Origin: Sphingomonas sp. 7/4-4
GTDB lineage: Bacteria > Pseudomonadota > Alphaproteobacteria > Sphingomonadales > Sphingomonadaceae
Length of the DNA stretch: 64,000 nucleotides
Direction: 5' to 3'
Assembly: GCF_027941955.1 (NCBI RefSeq)
Contig: NZ_CP115960.1
Coordinates: 3,488,501 to 3,552,500 of the forward strand
Both the position numbers and the translations under genes were made by a program. The notes below the pieces were generated by a model. It saw only the letters and a program-made list of their open reading frames with translations. It was not told the origin of the DNA and did no database searches. Position 1 is the stretch's first letter, and each line of letters begins with the position of its first letter. This document shows, piece by piece, positions 1 to 8,336 of the stretch.

Positions 1-1756
1 GAACACGCCGAGCGTGTCGGCCTGCTGGATCATCGCGTAGGTCGGCGTGTCGTCATGCTGGAGTTCGTCCGACGCGAGCGTCAGGTGCACGTCCTTGTGC
101 TCGGCGAGCAGATCGAAGGCACGTCGCATGCAGCCGAGCATGCCGAGCCCGAGGACGTCGACCTTCATCAGCCCGAGCGTTTCGAGATCGTCCTTCTCCC
201 ATTCGATCACGCGCCGATCGATCATCGCGGCAGGCTCGATCGGCACGATTTCGTCGACACGAGAGTGGGCGAGGACGAAGCCGCCGGGGTGTTGCGACAA
301 ATGCCGCGGCGTGCCGATCAGCTCGCGCGCCAGCTCGAGCGTCAGCGCAAGGCGCGGATCGCTGCGGTCGAGATTGAGCGCATCGGCATGTTCGTCATCG
401 ACATCGTTCGACCAACCCCAGACCTGGCTCGACAGCGCGCCGGTCAGGTCTTCGGGCAGGCCCAGCGCCTTGCCCACTTCGCGCAGCGCACCGCGCGAGC
501 GGAAACGGCTCACTACGGCGGTCATCGCGGCGTGACGCTGGCCATAGGTCTCGTAGATCCACTGGATCACCTCCTCGCGCCGTTCATGCTCGAAATCGAC
601 GTCGATGTCGGGCGGCTCGCCGCGCGCGCCCGAGATGAAGCGCTCGAACAACAACTGGTGCACGATCGGATCGATCGAAGTGACGCCGAGCAGATAGCAG
701 ATCAGCGAATTGGCCGCGCTGCCGCGTCCTGGCAGAGGATCTTCTGCGCGCGCGCGAACTGGACGATCGAATTTACCGTCAGGAAATAGGGCGCGTAACC
801 GAGCCTGCCGACCAGCAGCAGTTCCTTGTCGAGCAACTCGGCATAATCGGACGGCGCGCCGTCGGGGAATTTGACGGTGAGCGCATCCCGGGCGAGCTTC
901 TCCAGCGCCGCCTGCGGCGTGCGTCCGGTCATCACGACTTCGTCGGGATAGCGATATAGCTGGCCCAGTTCGCGCAGGTCGAAAGTGCAGCGCTCGACGA
1001 TCGCTTCGGCGGCGGCCAGTGCCTCGGGATAATAGCGGTAGCGCCGCGCCATCTCGTCCGGCGACTTGAGGTGCCGATCGGCGCTGCGCTCGCGGCGGAA
1101 GCCGAGCGCGTCGATCGTGCATTTCTCGCGGATCGCAGTGACCACGTCCTGCAGCATCCTTTTGTCGGGATGGTGGTAGAGCACGTCGCCGGTCGCGAGC
1201 GGGGCGAGGCCGAAGCGCTTCGCCGCTGCATCTAGCTGGTGGATACGCAGTGCGTCGCCCGGGCGGCGATGCCAGGTGAGGCAGACATGTCCGCGTGCTC
1301 GAAAATGTCCGCCATCCAGCGCAATGCCGGCGCGTCGCCGGGATCGGCGAGCCCGGGCACTAGCGCGCCGACCAGTCCCTGGGCATGATCGGCGACATCT
1401 TCCCAATGGAGGAAGCATCTGCCCTTCTCGCCGTGTTGCGCGTCGGCACGGCTCTTGCCGAGCGTGAGGAGGCGCGTGAGCCTGCTCCAGGCGAGTCGAT
1501 CCTCGGGCCAGACGAGCAGCGAGGTACCGTCGACGAGATCGAGCCGGCAGCCGGGGATCATCCGGATGGCATGCCCTTGCGCACTGATCTGATCGGCGGC
1601 GACCAGCCCGCGGACCACCCCCGCGATCGAGTTGCGATCGGTGAGGCCGAGCGCGGGCATGCCCATCACTGCAGCCGTGGCGAACAGCTCCTCGCACGAC
1701 GAAGCGCCGCGCAGGAACGAGAAATGGCTCGTCACCTGGAGTTCGGACCAGGTCAT
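1..1756 (-). CDS. dnaE2: Error-prone DNA polymerase DnaE2, N-terminal part (3' end off the window; two frame breaks)
   Basis: C-family polymerase of the SOS-inducible mutasome, which performs damage-tolerant, mutagenic synthesis together with ImuA and ImuB. The start is typical (MTWSELQVTSHFSFLRG) and opens the PHP domain; the text then follows DnaE2 through HRRPGDALRIHQLDAAAKRF and into the polymerase region (PPDIDVDF, read on the minus strand near 620). Two frame breaks interrupt it: near 1295-1298, where one extra base joins IFEH to RGHVCLTW, and at 727-731, where one extra base turns KILCQDAA-stop into the family motif KILCQGRGSAAN. Both behave like single-base sequence errors. The ATG overlaps the imuB stop (ATGA), so the two are translationally coupled. 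The C-terminal half lies beyond position 1. Confidence 0.93.
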
Positions 1757-3552
1757 CCGAACACGCCGTGGAGATACCAGCTGAGATCGCCGGTCACGGC
1801 GCGTTCGCCGTCACCCGAGCGGAACAGCCAATAGCGGCGCCCGGCTTCGTCCTCGACGCGGAAATAATCGCGCACGCTCGCGCGCTCGGCGTCGCGCTTC
1901 CACCATTCGCCCTGGATGCGCTCGGGCCCGTCGGCGCGGATTACGCGATGCGATTGCCCGCGCCAGGTGAAGCGGCGCGGGGCATGGTCGGGGAGCTCGG
2001 CCATGACGTGATCGAGCCGCTCGGGCCGGGCGAGCAGCCGCGCCGGGCGCGGCCAGCCGGGGTGCCAGGGCGGCAGCGGCGGATTGCGGTCGAGCTGGCG
2101 AACATCGTCGCGCTTGCCGCGCAGGAGCGGGCGGGCGGGAGGATCGAGCACGACCATGCGCGTCACCGATCGTTCGGGAACATCGCTCTCGACGGGGCGG
2201 CTGCGCCACATCGCGCGCAACCCGATCCGCGTGGCGAGCGTGTCGACCAGAGGCGCGAGATCGGGCGCGGCTTCCTCGTCGAGCCGTTCGGTGAAAGGTT
2301 CGGCGCCCAGCGGCAGCGCGCGGCGGACATGGAGCGTGAGCGCGTCCACGCCGTAACCCGGCTCGACCTGTTCAATGCGGCGCACGAGCAGGCGGAGCAA
2401 ATGCGCGCCGTCGCGGCTGGGGCGGGCGAGGCCGATGCGGATGCGCTGCGGCACGCCGTCGATCCGATCGGCGATCAGTTCAATCCGGGTCGCGCCGATG
2501 CCCTTTTCCGCCAAAGCGACAGTGAGCCGCGGGACGAGCGTGCCCAGCCAATGCTCGATCGCCTCGGCAGTCGCGATCGGCTCGGCGAAGCGCTGCGCGA
2601 TAGCGATCGGCTCGGGCGGGACGACCGGGTGCAGCGGCTCGGACAATCGTCCCAGCGCGCGGTCGAGCTGGAGAGCGAGGCCCGTGCCGAAGCGCTTGAC
2701 CAGGGGCGCGCGCGGCATCGCCGTGAGCTGGGCGATGCGCGTGACGCCGAGGCGGTGGAGCAATTCGACTGCGCTCGCGTCTATCCGAAGCGCCTCGATG
2801 GGAAGCGGAGCAAGCGCTTCAGCTTGCTGGCCCGGCGCACACCATCTTTCGTCATCCCGGCGAAGGCCGGGATCCAGAGCCAAGGGAGATGTCGCTTGTG
2901 ACTCTGGGGCCCGGCCTTCGCCGGGGTGACGATGGAAATGCGCCAGCGCCCAGGCCGCCCCCGGCGTGTCGGCAATCGCGATCCTCGCGGTATAGCCCAG
3001 CCGGGCGAGCATGCGCCGCAGCCGGGCCGCCATTTGCGCTTCGCCGCCGTGGAGGTGCGCGACTCCGCTCAGATCGAGGAACAAGGTGTCGTCGCCTTCG
3101 ATCGCCACCGTCGGTGTCCAGCGCCGCGCCAGTGCCACTGCGAGGCTGGCGAGATGCGCGCGATCGCCTTCCGGATCGGCGTTGCGGATATCGAGCCCGG
3201 CGACCTGCGCGCGCGCCTGAGCGAGCGCCATGCCGGGCGCGAGGCCGAGCGAGCGTGCTGCCATATCGGCGGCGGCGATGACGATGCGGTTGCCGTCGCG
3301 GATGCTGGTGACGAGGGGAGCCGATTCCTCCCCGGAGCGGCCGCCTTCGGGAGGTAGCGCGACATGGCCGAGCTGGTCCTCGCGCGCCCAGCGCGCGCCG
3401 GGGCGCCAGCCGCCGCCGCGCGGCACCGAACGGGGATGTTGCTGCCCGGCAGCCGCGGGTTCGCGCGGCTCAGGCGGCGCGGCGTGCCGCTCCGCCTGCC
3501 GCAGCCTTTCGATCGGCCACATTGGCAGGAAGAGCGCAGCGACCCGTTGCAT
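1753..3552 (-). CDS. imuB: ImuB, Y-family polymerase-like mutasome protein
   Basis: Catalytically inactive Y-family polymerase homologue (DUF6504 C-terminus) that links ImuA and DnaE2 to the sliding clamp in SOS mutagenesis. The start is typical (MQRVAALFLPMWPIERL) and the C-terminus contains WRGQSHRV, RADGPERIQGEWW and DYFRVEDEAGRRYW, characteristic of the family. At 599 residues it is longer than the usual 500-520. One reason is a palindromic repeat (2851-2930) lying in frame at about residues 207-234 (HRHPGEGRAPE to DPGLRRDD); another is a proline/glycine-rich linker at residues 24-80. Its 5' end overlaps imuA by 83 bp and its 3' end overlaps dnaE2 by 4 bp, so the three form one operon. 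Confidence 0.95.
   Translation of the reverse strand: MQRVAALFLPMWPIERLRQAERHAAPPEPREPAAAGQQHPRSVPRGGGWRPGARWAREDQLGHVALPPEGGRSGEESAPLVTSIRDGNRIVIAAADMAARSLGLAPGMALAQARAQVAGLDIRNADPEGDRAHLASLAVALARRWTPTVAIEGDDTLFLDLSGVAHLHGGEAQMAARLRRMLARLGYTARIAIADTPGAAWALAHFHRHPGEGRAPESQATSPLALDPGLRRDDERWCAPGQQAEALAPLPIEALRIDASAVELLHRLGVTRIAQLTAMPRAPLVKRFGTGLALQLDRALGRLSEPLHPVVPPEPIAIAQRFAEPIATAEAIEHWLGTLVPRLTVALAEKGIGATRIELIADRIDGVPQRIRIGLARPSRDGAHLLRLLVRRIEQVEPGYGVDALTLHVRRALPLGAEPFTERLDEEAAPDLAPLVDTLATRIGLRAMWRSRPVESDVPERSVTRMVVLDPPARPLLRGKRDDVRQLDRNPPLPPWHPGWPRPARLLARPERLDHVMAELPDHAPRRFTWRGQSHRVIRADGPERIQGEWWKRDAERASVRDYFRVEDEAGRRYWLFRSGDGERAVTGDLSWYLHGVFG
2851..2930. repeat. Palindromic repeat family A, copy inside imuB
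   Basis: An 80-bp element with inverted ends: GTCATCCCGGCGAAGGCCGG at the left and the matching CCGGCCTTCGCCGGGGTGAC at the right, joined by a short CCAGAG/CTCTGG stem. The same element occurs between genes at 43501-43594, 59603-59682 and 62997-63078. Here it is read through in frame by imuB on the minus strand. Confidence 0.9.
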
Positions 3553-4216
3553 CGCATGCCTCCACTTGCATCTCGAAGGGCTCGCCGCCCTTCTGGCGCA
3601 TCAGCGCCAATTGCCAGCGCGCACGTCCCACGCCTTCCACCGGCAGCGGTGTCGACGGCGCGCAACCCACCCGCCAGCGCGTCACCGCCGCCGAGGTCGC
3701 GCCGAGCGGATCGCTGCCCTCACGCGCATGCCGCCGCATCAGCAATGCGATCGTCCGCCCTCCCTCGGCCGCCAGTTGCAGCCGGCGGCTCGCGGTCATG
3801 TCGGCGCGCTTCACTTCGCCGATCACTGCGCCCAGCCCACGATGGCGCAGGCCTTCCTCCATCACTGCGAGCAATTCGGCATCGTCACGCGCTTCGGCAT
3901 AGATCAGCCGCTTATGATCGAGCCCCACCTGCGAGAGGCCGGGGGCGAACAGATCGCGCCGCCGCACCACCCAGAGCACCGGCCCCCATGCGCGCGCCGC
4001 GATCCCCGCCATGAACAGAGTCGCGGCGCAATCTTCGGCCATGTCGCTCGAAGCGGCGGCGATCTCGTGCAACGCATCGAGCCTGAGCCCGCCATTGGCC
4101 AGCCGCGAATCGAGCGCCTGCACCCCGAACGGCAGCACCGGCCGGCGACGGAAACCCTGGGTCTCCATCGCGCGCAATTGCTCGCGAAGCTGGGCAAGAA
4201 CGGCGGGATCTGGCAT
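3470..4216 (-). CDS. imuA: ImuA, RecA-like mutasome protein
   Basis: First gene of the imuA-imuB-dnaE2 SOS cassette; ImuA is a RecA/SulA-like protein that partners RecA and ImuB in translesion synthesis. Family text includes LPFGVQALDSRLANGGLRLDA near the N-terminus, then HEIAAASSD, WVVRRRDLFAPGL and MTASRRLQLAAEGGRTIALLMR. I take the ATG at 4216; an upstream in-frame GTG at 4237 would add seven residues. A LexA box lies about 40 bp upstream. The 3' end runs 83 bp into imuB, typical of this cassette. Confidence 0.92.
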   Translation of the reverse strand: MPDPAVLAQLREQLRAMETQGFRRRPVLPFGVQALDSRLANGGLRLDALHEIAAASSDMAEDCAATLFMAGIAARAWGPVLWVVRRRDLFAPGLSQVGLDHKRLIYAEARDDAELLAVMEEGLRHRGLGAVIGEVKRADMTASRRLQLAAEGGRTIALLMRRHAREGSDPLGATSAAVTRWRVGCAPSTPLPVEGVGRARWQLALMRQKGGEPFEMQVEACDATGRCALPANVADRKAAAGGAARRAA

Positions 4217-4245
4217 CAGGCTGCAGCGGCTACTCACGACTCGGG

Positions 4246-4270
4246 AACGAGAATGTTCCTATTCTGTTCC
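4246..4270 (-). promoter_or_regulatory. Possible sigma-EcfG promoter overlapping the LexA box
   Basis: On the minus strand GGAAC (4270-4266) is followed after exactly 16 bases by CGTT (4249-4246). This fits the alphaproteobacterial general-stress sigma consensus GGAAC-N16/17-CGTT. Because the LexA box itself contains GAAC, half of the match comes for free, so this is only suggestive. Confidence 0.4.
4255..4269 (-). promoter_or_regulatory. LexA (SOS) box upstream of imuA
   Basis: GTTC, seven bases, GTTC at 4255-4258 and 4266-4269 exactly match the alphaproteobacterial LexA operator (GTTC-N7-GTTC, or GAAC-N7-GAAC on the gene's strand). It sits just upstream of imuA, where SOS control of this cassette is known in related bacteria. 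Confidence 0.88.
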
Positions 4271-4372
4271 AATGGAACAAAGAGTCAACCCGCCAGCGCT
4301 GTTGCCTTCACGCTTCCCTGCCCTCTAGTGTGCTGCCATCCTAAAGCACGCCTTTCCGGGGGACCGATTTTC

Positions 4373-6518
4373 ATGATCCAAAAGCTGCGCCTCGCGTTGA
4401 TCGCCACGACGGCGATCGTCGCCCTTCCCGCTTTCGGAGCCGCCATGCCGCAGATCCAGACCGCACCCGCCGCCGCAGCGATCGATCCCGCGCCTTTGCT
4501 CGAGCCGTGGACCGGGCCCTATGGCGGCGTGCCGCCCTGGCAATTGGTCAAGCCTGCGATGTTCCCGCCCGCGTTCGAGGCGGCGATGACGACGCTGCGC
4601 ACCGAAATCCACGCGATCCGCGACGCGAAGAGCATGCCCAGCTTCGAGACCGTGATCGTGCCCCTGCAGCTCGCCGGCGACACGATGGATCGGGTTCAAT
4701 CCGTGTGGGGCGTCTACACCAGCAACCTCGCGACCAAGGAAGTGCAGGCGATCGACAAGGAATGGAGCCCCAAGCTCACGGCATTCTACGACGAATTGTT
4801 CCTCGATCCCAAGCTCTTCGCCCGAGTGAAGGGAGCGTATGACAGCCGCGCCTCGCAGAAGCTCGACGCGCAGCAGCTGCGGCTGCTCGAACGCACCTAT
4901 CGCAGCTTCGTGCGGCGCGGCGCGGCGCTGACCGACGCGCAGCGGGCCGAGGTCACCAGGCTCAACCAGGCGCTCGCCACTCAGTTCAGCGATTTCTCCC
5001 GTCGCGTGCTCGCCGACGAGGAGACCTGGATCGTGCTCGATTCGGAGGCGCAGCTCGCCGGGCTGCCCGACAGCTTCAAAGCGTCGCTCAAGGCTGCCGC
5101 CGAAGAGCGCAATCTGCCCGGCAAATGGGCGGTGGTGAACACACGCTCTTCAGTCGCGCCTTTCCTGACCAATTCGACCGACCGGGCCCTGCGCGAGAAG
5201 GTCTGGCGCGGGTTCATCGGCCGCGGCGACAATGGAGACGCCAACGATACCAAGACCGTGATCGCCGACATCCTCAAGCTGCGCCAGCAGCGCGCGGTGC
5301 TGCTCGGCTTCAAGAACCACGCTTTGTACCGGATGGACGATACCATGGCCGAGACCCCGGCCAATGCGATGAAGTTGATGATGTCGGTGTGGCCCGCGGC
5401 GCGCGCGCGTCACGCAAGAAGTCGCCGACATGCAGGCGCTGGCCGACAAGGAAGGCGCGAAGATCACGATCGAGCCGTGGGACTATCGCTTCTACGCCGA
5501 GAAGGTGCGCAAGGCGAAATACGATCTCGATGAGAATGAAGTGAAGCCGTATCTCGAGCTGAACAACATCCTGCAGGGCGCCTTCTACGCCGCGGGCCGG
5601 CTCTACGGGTTGGGCTTCAAGGAAGTGAAGGACGTGCCCGTCTTCGACTCTGCGGTGCGCACCTTCGAGGTGACCGACAGCGCGACCGGCCGGAATATCG
5701 GCGTCTTCTATTTCGACGGCTATGCGCGCTCCGGCAAGCGCTCCGGCGCCTGGGCGACGCGCTATCGCGGCCAGCAGGAGCTGGGCGGCCATCGCAACAC
5801 ATTGGCGTCGAACAACAATAATTTCGTGAAAGGCGGTGCGGGCGAGCCGACGCTGATCAGCCTCGACGACGCGACGACCTTGTTCCACGAATTCGGCCAC
5901 GCGATCCACAGCCTGCTCCAGAACGTCAATTATCCGGGGCTGGCGGGAACGCCGCGCGACTTCGTGGAATATCCCAGCCAGGTCAACGAGAACTGGCTGC
6001 TCACCCGCGACGTGCTCGACAAATATGCCAAGCATTACAAGACCGGCGCGCCGATGCCGCAGGCTTTGGTCGACAAGATCGAGAAGTCGTCGACCTTCAA
6101 CCAGGGCTTCGACACGGTCGAATATCTCGCCGATGCGATCGTCGACATGCAGCTCCATGACCGCGAAGTGCCGGTGACCGACGTGGCCGCGTTCGAGCGC
6201 GATGCGTTGAAGGCGCTCGGCATGCCGAAGGAGATCGCGCTGCGGCACCGGCTGCCGCAGTTCAATCACCTGTTCTCGAGCGATGCTTATTCAGCAGGTT
6301 ACTACTCGTATCTCTGGTCCGAGACGATGGATGCCGACACCTGGGCGGCGTTCGAGGAGACGGGGAATGTCTGGGACAAGGCGACCGCCGATCGCTTCCG
6401 GACCACCCTGCTGTCGACCGGCAACGAGACCGACCGCAAGCTCGCTTATCGGGCGTTTCGCGGACGCGATCCGGACGTGAAGGCATTGTTCAGGCGGCGG
6501 GGATTTCCGGTGGAGTGA
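4373..6518 (+). CDS. Secreted M3-family metallopeptidase (peptidyl-dipeptidase Dcp-like)
   Basis: Zinc peptidase of the M3 (thimet/Dcp) family, about 715 residues, predicted periplasmic: the N-terminus (MIQKLRLALIATTAIVALPAFGAA) is a signal peptide. The catalytic HEFGH motif is encoded at 5886-5900, followed by the family's FVEYPSQVNENW segment and the C-terminal SAGYYSYLWSE. A frame break lies in a CG-repeat at about 5396-5409: the text before (MKLMMSVWPAARAR) and after (VTQEVADMQALADKEG) fit one continuous family alignment, so a one- or two-base sequence error is likely. Transcribed away from imuA. Confidence 0.9.
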
Positions 6519-6636
6519 GGCCGGTTTTCGCCTCTTCCCTTTTCGCACCGTGGAGAGGGAAAACGGGGAACAAATGACTGCCGAAGTTTGCACGCTCCGA
6601 GTAAATCGATTCCCCTTTTCTCCCGTGAAAGCTGAC

Positions 6637-8163
6637 CTAGAGCTTCTCGGCGGCCGGCAGCGTCGGTTCCGCGTCCGCGGGGGTCTTTCGGAACAAGGCG
6701 CGATCCTCGGGGCTGAAGCCGAACTTGATCATCACGAACAGGAAGGTGACGAGGATCGCCGGCATGCCGATGCTCAATTCGGCCCATTCGTAATGCCGCG
6801 GCAGCGACGTGAACGCCGCGCCGACCAATGCCGCCGTGCCGATCGCGACGAAGAAGCTGGGGCGGATGCTGACCACCGGCGCGCCGAGCAGGCGGCGGAG
6901 CATGACGGCCTTGGCCACCGAGCCGATTGTCAGCGACAGCGCGAGCGCCGCGGCGGGGCCGGCGGCCTGGACCGGTTCCGACCAGCCCTGCGCGCGCGCG
7001 ACGAAGACGAAGGTGAAGCTGAGTGCGATCTGGAGCAGCAATACCGCCAGCGAGATCATCAGGTTGCGGTGGCGGGCGATGTAGATCAGCCCGGTCTCGC
7101 AGACCGCCCCGGTCGAGGCGAGCACTTCGGCGACGAGCAGGATGCACATCGCTCCCGCGCCGACGACGAATTCGGGGCCGATCAGCCCCATCACGCCCTC
7201 CGCCGGAATGCCGAACACGACGAGGCAGGCGGCCTGCGCGCTGACGATCCAGAAGCCGACCTGGCGGACCTGCTTGGCGACGGCCTTGCGGTCGTTGTCG
7301 GCAAGGCTGTTGGTGACGACGGGCGCGAGGATCGGATCGAAGCTCGACTTCAGCCGCTGCGGGATCGAGGCGACCTGCTGCGCCATGTAATAGATGCCGA
7401 CCACGCCGGGCGCGAACAGCAGCGCCAGGATGAAGCGATCGACATTGCGCGTGCCCCATTCGATCGCATCGGCGCCGGCCAGGGGCGCGTTGCGGCGGGC
7501 GAGCGCGAGGATGTCGGGCAGCCGCGGATGCCATTCGCGCGGCATGCCGTATTCGCGCACGAACGGCACCACCGACGCGGCGAGCGCGGCGAGCATCGAC
7601 AGGACATAGGCATACATCAGCCCGTCGCGCGACGAGACGTAGGAGAAGCCCCAGGCGGCGATGCTGATCGTCCACGGCTCGATGATCGCGCGCGCCGTCA
7701 CCGAGGCGCGGATATTGTGGCGATAGGCCAGAGCCGCGAGCGTGACGTCCGACACCGCGACGGCGAACACCACCAGAGGCAGCAGCCGCTCGAGCCCCAT
7801 CACCTGGCTGTTCGGGTACATCACCTGCGGGAAGGCGATCAGCACCGCGCTGGCGATCGCCGAGGCGCCGCACGCCACCAGCACGCCGTCCCACACGACA
7901 TGCGCGTGCGGCCGATCGGTGGAGGAGAGCGCCTGGGCGAGCCCGCGCTTGAGCCCGAGCGTGGCGAGCAAGGCGGCGACTTCGATCACCAGCACCGCGA
8001 TCGCATAGCGCCCGACAATGTCCGGGCCGTAGGCGCGGCCGGCGATGAACAGGAAGGGGAGGCGGGCGGCGAGCCGTAGGATGAAGCCGAGGATGTTGGT
8101 CCGTCCGCCCTTGGCGAGGGCGTTGATGTCGTCGGCCGCGGGTGGGGGTGCGGATTCAGCCAT
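6637..8163 (-). CDS. Oligosaccharide/polysaccharide flippase family membrane protein (Wzx-like)
   Basis: A 508-residue membrane protein of the MOP exporter superfamily with about 12-14 hydrophobic segments. It resembles lipopolysaccharide/O-antigen flippases, which translocate lipid-linked sugars across the inner membrane. The opening INALAKGGRTNILGFILRLAARLPFLFIAGR and the central DRFILALLFAPGVVGIYYMAQQV with PQRLKSSFDPILAPVV are typical. No glycosyltransferases lie next to it, so the substrate cannot be inferred. The 118 bp between this gene and the M3 peptidase stop hold nothing I recognise. Confidence 0.8.
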   Translation of the reverse strand: MAESAPPPAADDINALAKGGRTNILGFILRLAARLPFLFIAGRAYGPDIVGRYAIAVLVIEVAALLATLGLKRGLAQALSSTDRPHAHVVWDGVLVACGASAIASAVLIAFPQVMYPNSQVMGLERLLPLVVFAVAVSDVTLAALAYRHNIRASVTARAIIEPWTISIAAWGFSYVSSRDGLMYAYVLSMLAALAASVVPFVREYGMPREWHPRLPDILALARRNAPLAGADAIEWGTRNVDRFILALLFAPGVVGIYYMAQQVASIPQRLKSSFDPILAPVVTNSLADNDRKAVAKQVRQVGFWIVSAQAACLVVFGIPAEGVMGLIGPEFVVGAGAMCILLVAEVLASTGAVCETGLIYIARHRNLMISLAVLLLQIALSFTFVFVARAQGWSEPVQAAGPAAALALSLTIGSVAKAVMLRRLLGAPVVSIRPSFFVAIGTAALVGAAFTSLPRHYEWAELSIGMPAILVTFLFVMIKFGFSPEDRALFRKTPADAEPTLPAAEKL

Positions 8164-8165
8164 TA

Positions 8166-8327
8166 CGCTCGCCCTGCGCCCGTCGAAGGGATCCCGTTCG
8201 TCCCCGGACTAGATCCGGGGTTGTCGAAGCACGGCCATCCGCAAATGCGCCGCTTATGGCGAGGCGCCCCTTCGACGCCGCCTGCGGCGTCGCTCAGGAC
8301 AGGCTTCGACAAGCTCAGGGCGAACGG
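8166..8327. repeat. Palindromic repeat family B, copy 1
   Basis: Between polA and the flippase. The core 8264-8327 contains CCCCTTCGACGCCGCCTGCG and GACAGGCTTCGACAAGCTCA, nearly identical to 16759-16820. A degraded partner arm (CTCGCCCTGCGCCCGTCGAA) lies at 8168-8187. Confidence 0.8.
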
Positions 8328-8336
8328 TAAGGAGGG

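Noticed and set aside
1..1756. dnaE2 as a pseudogene
   Set aside because: Both breaks are single bases and the protein text is conserved on either side. The same kind of break occurs in polA and nadB, so sequence error explains it better.
3230..4372. The open frame continuing upstream of the M3 peptidase ATG
   Set aside because: It is the antisense shadow of imuA/imuB. The signal peptide at 4373 defines the true start.
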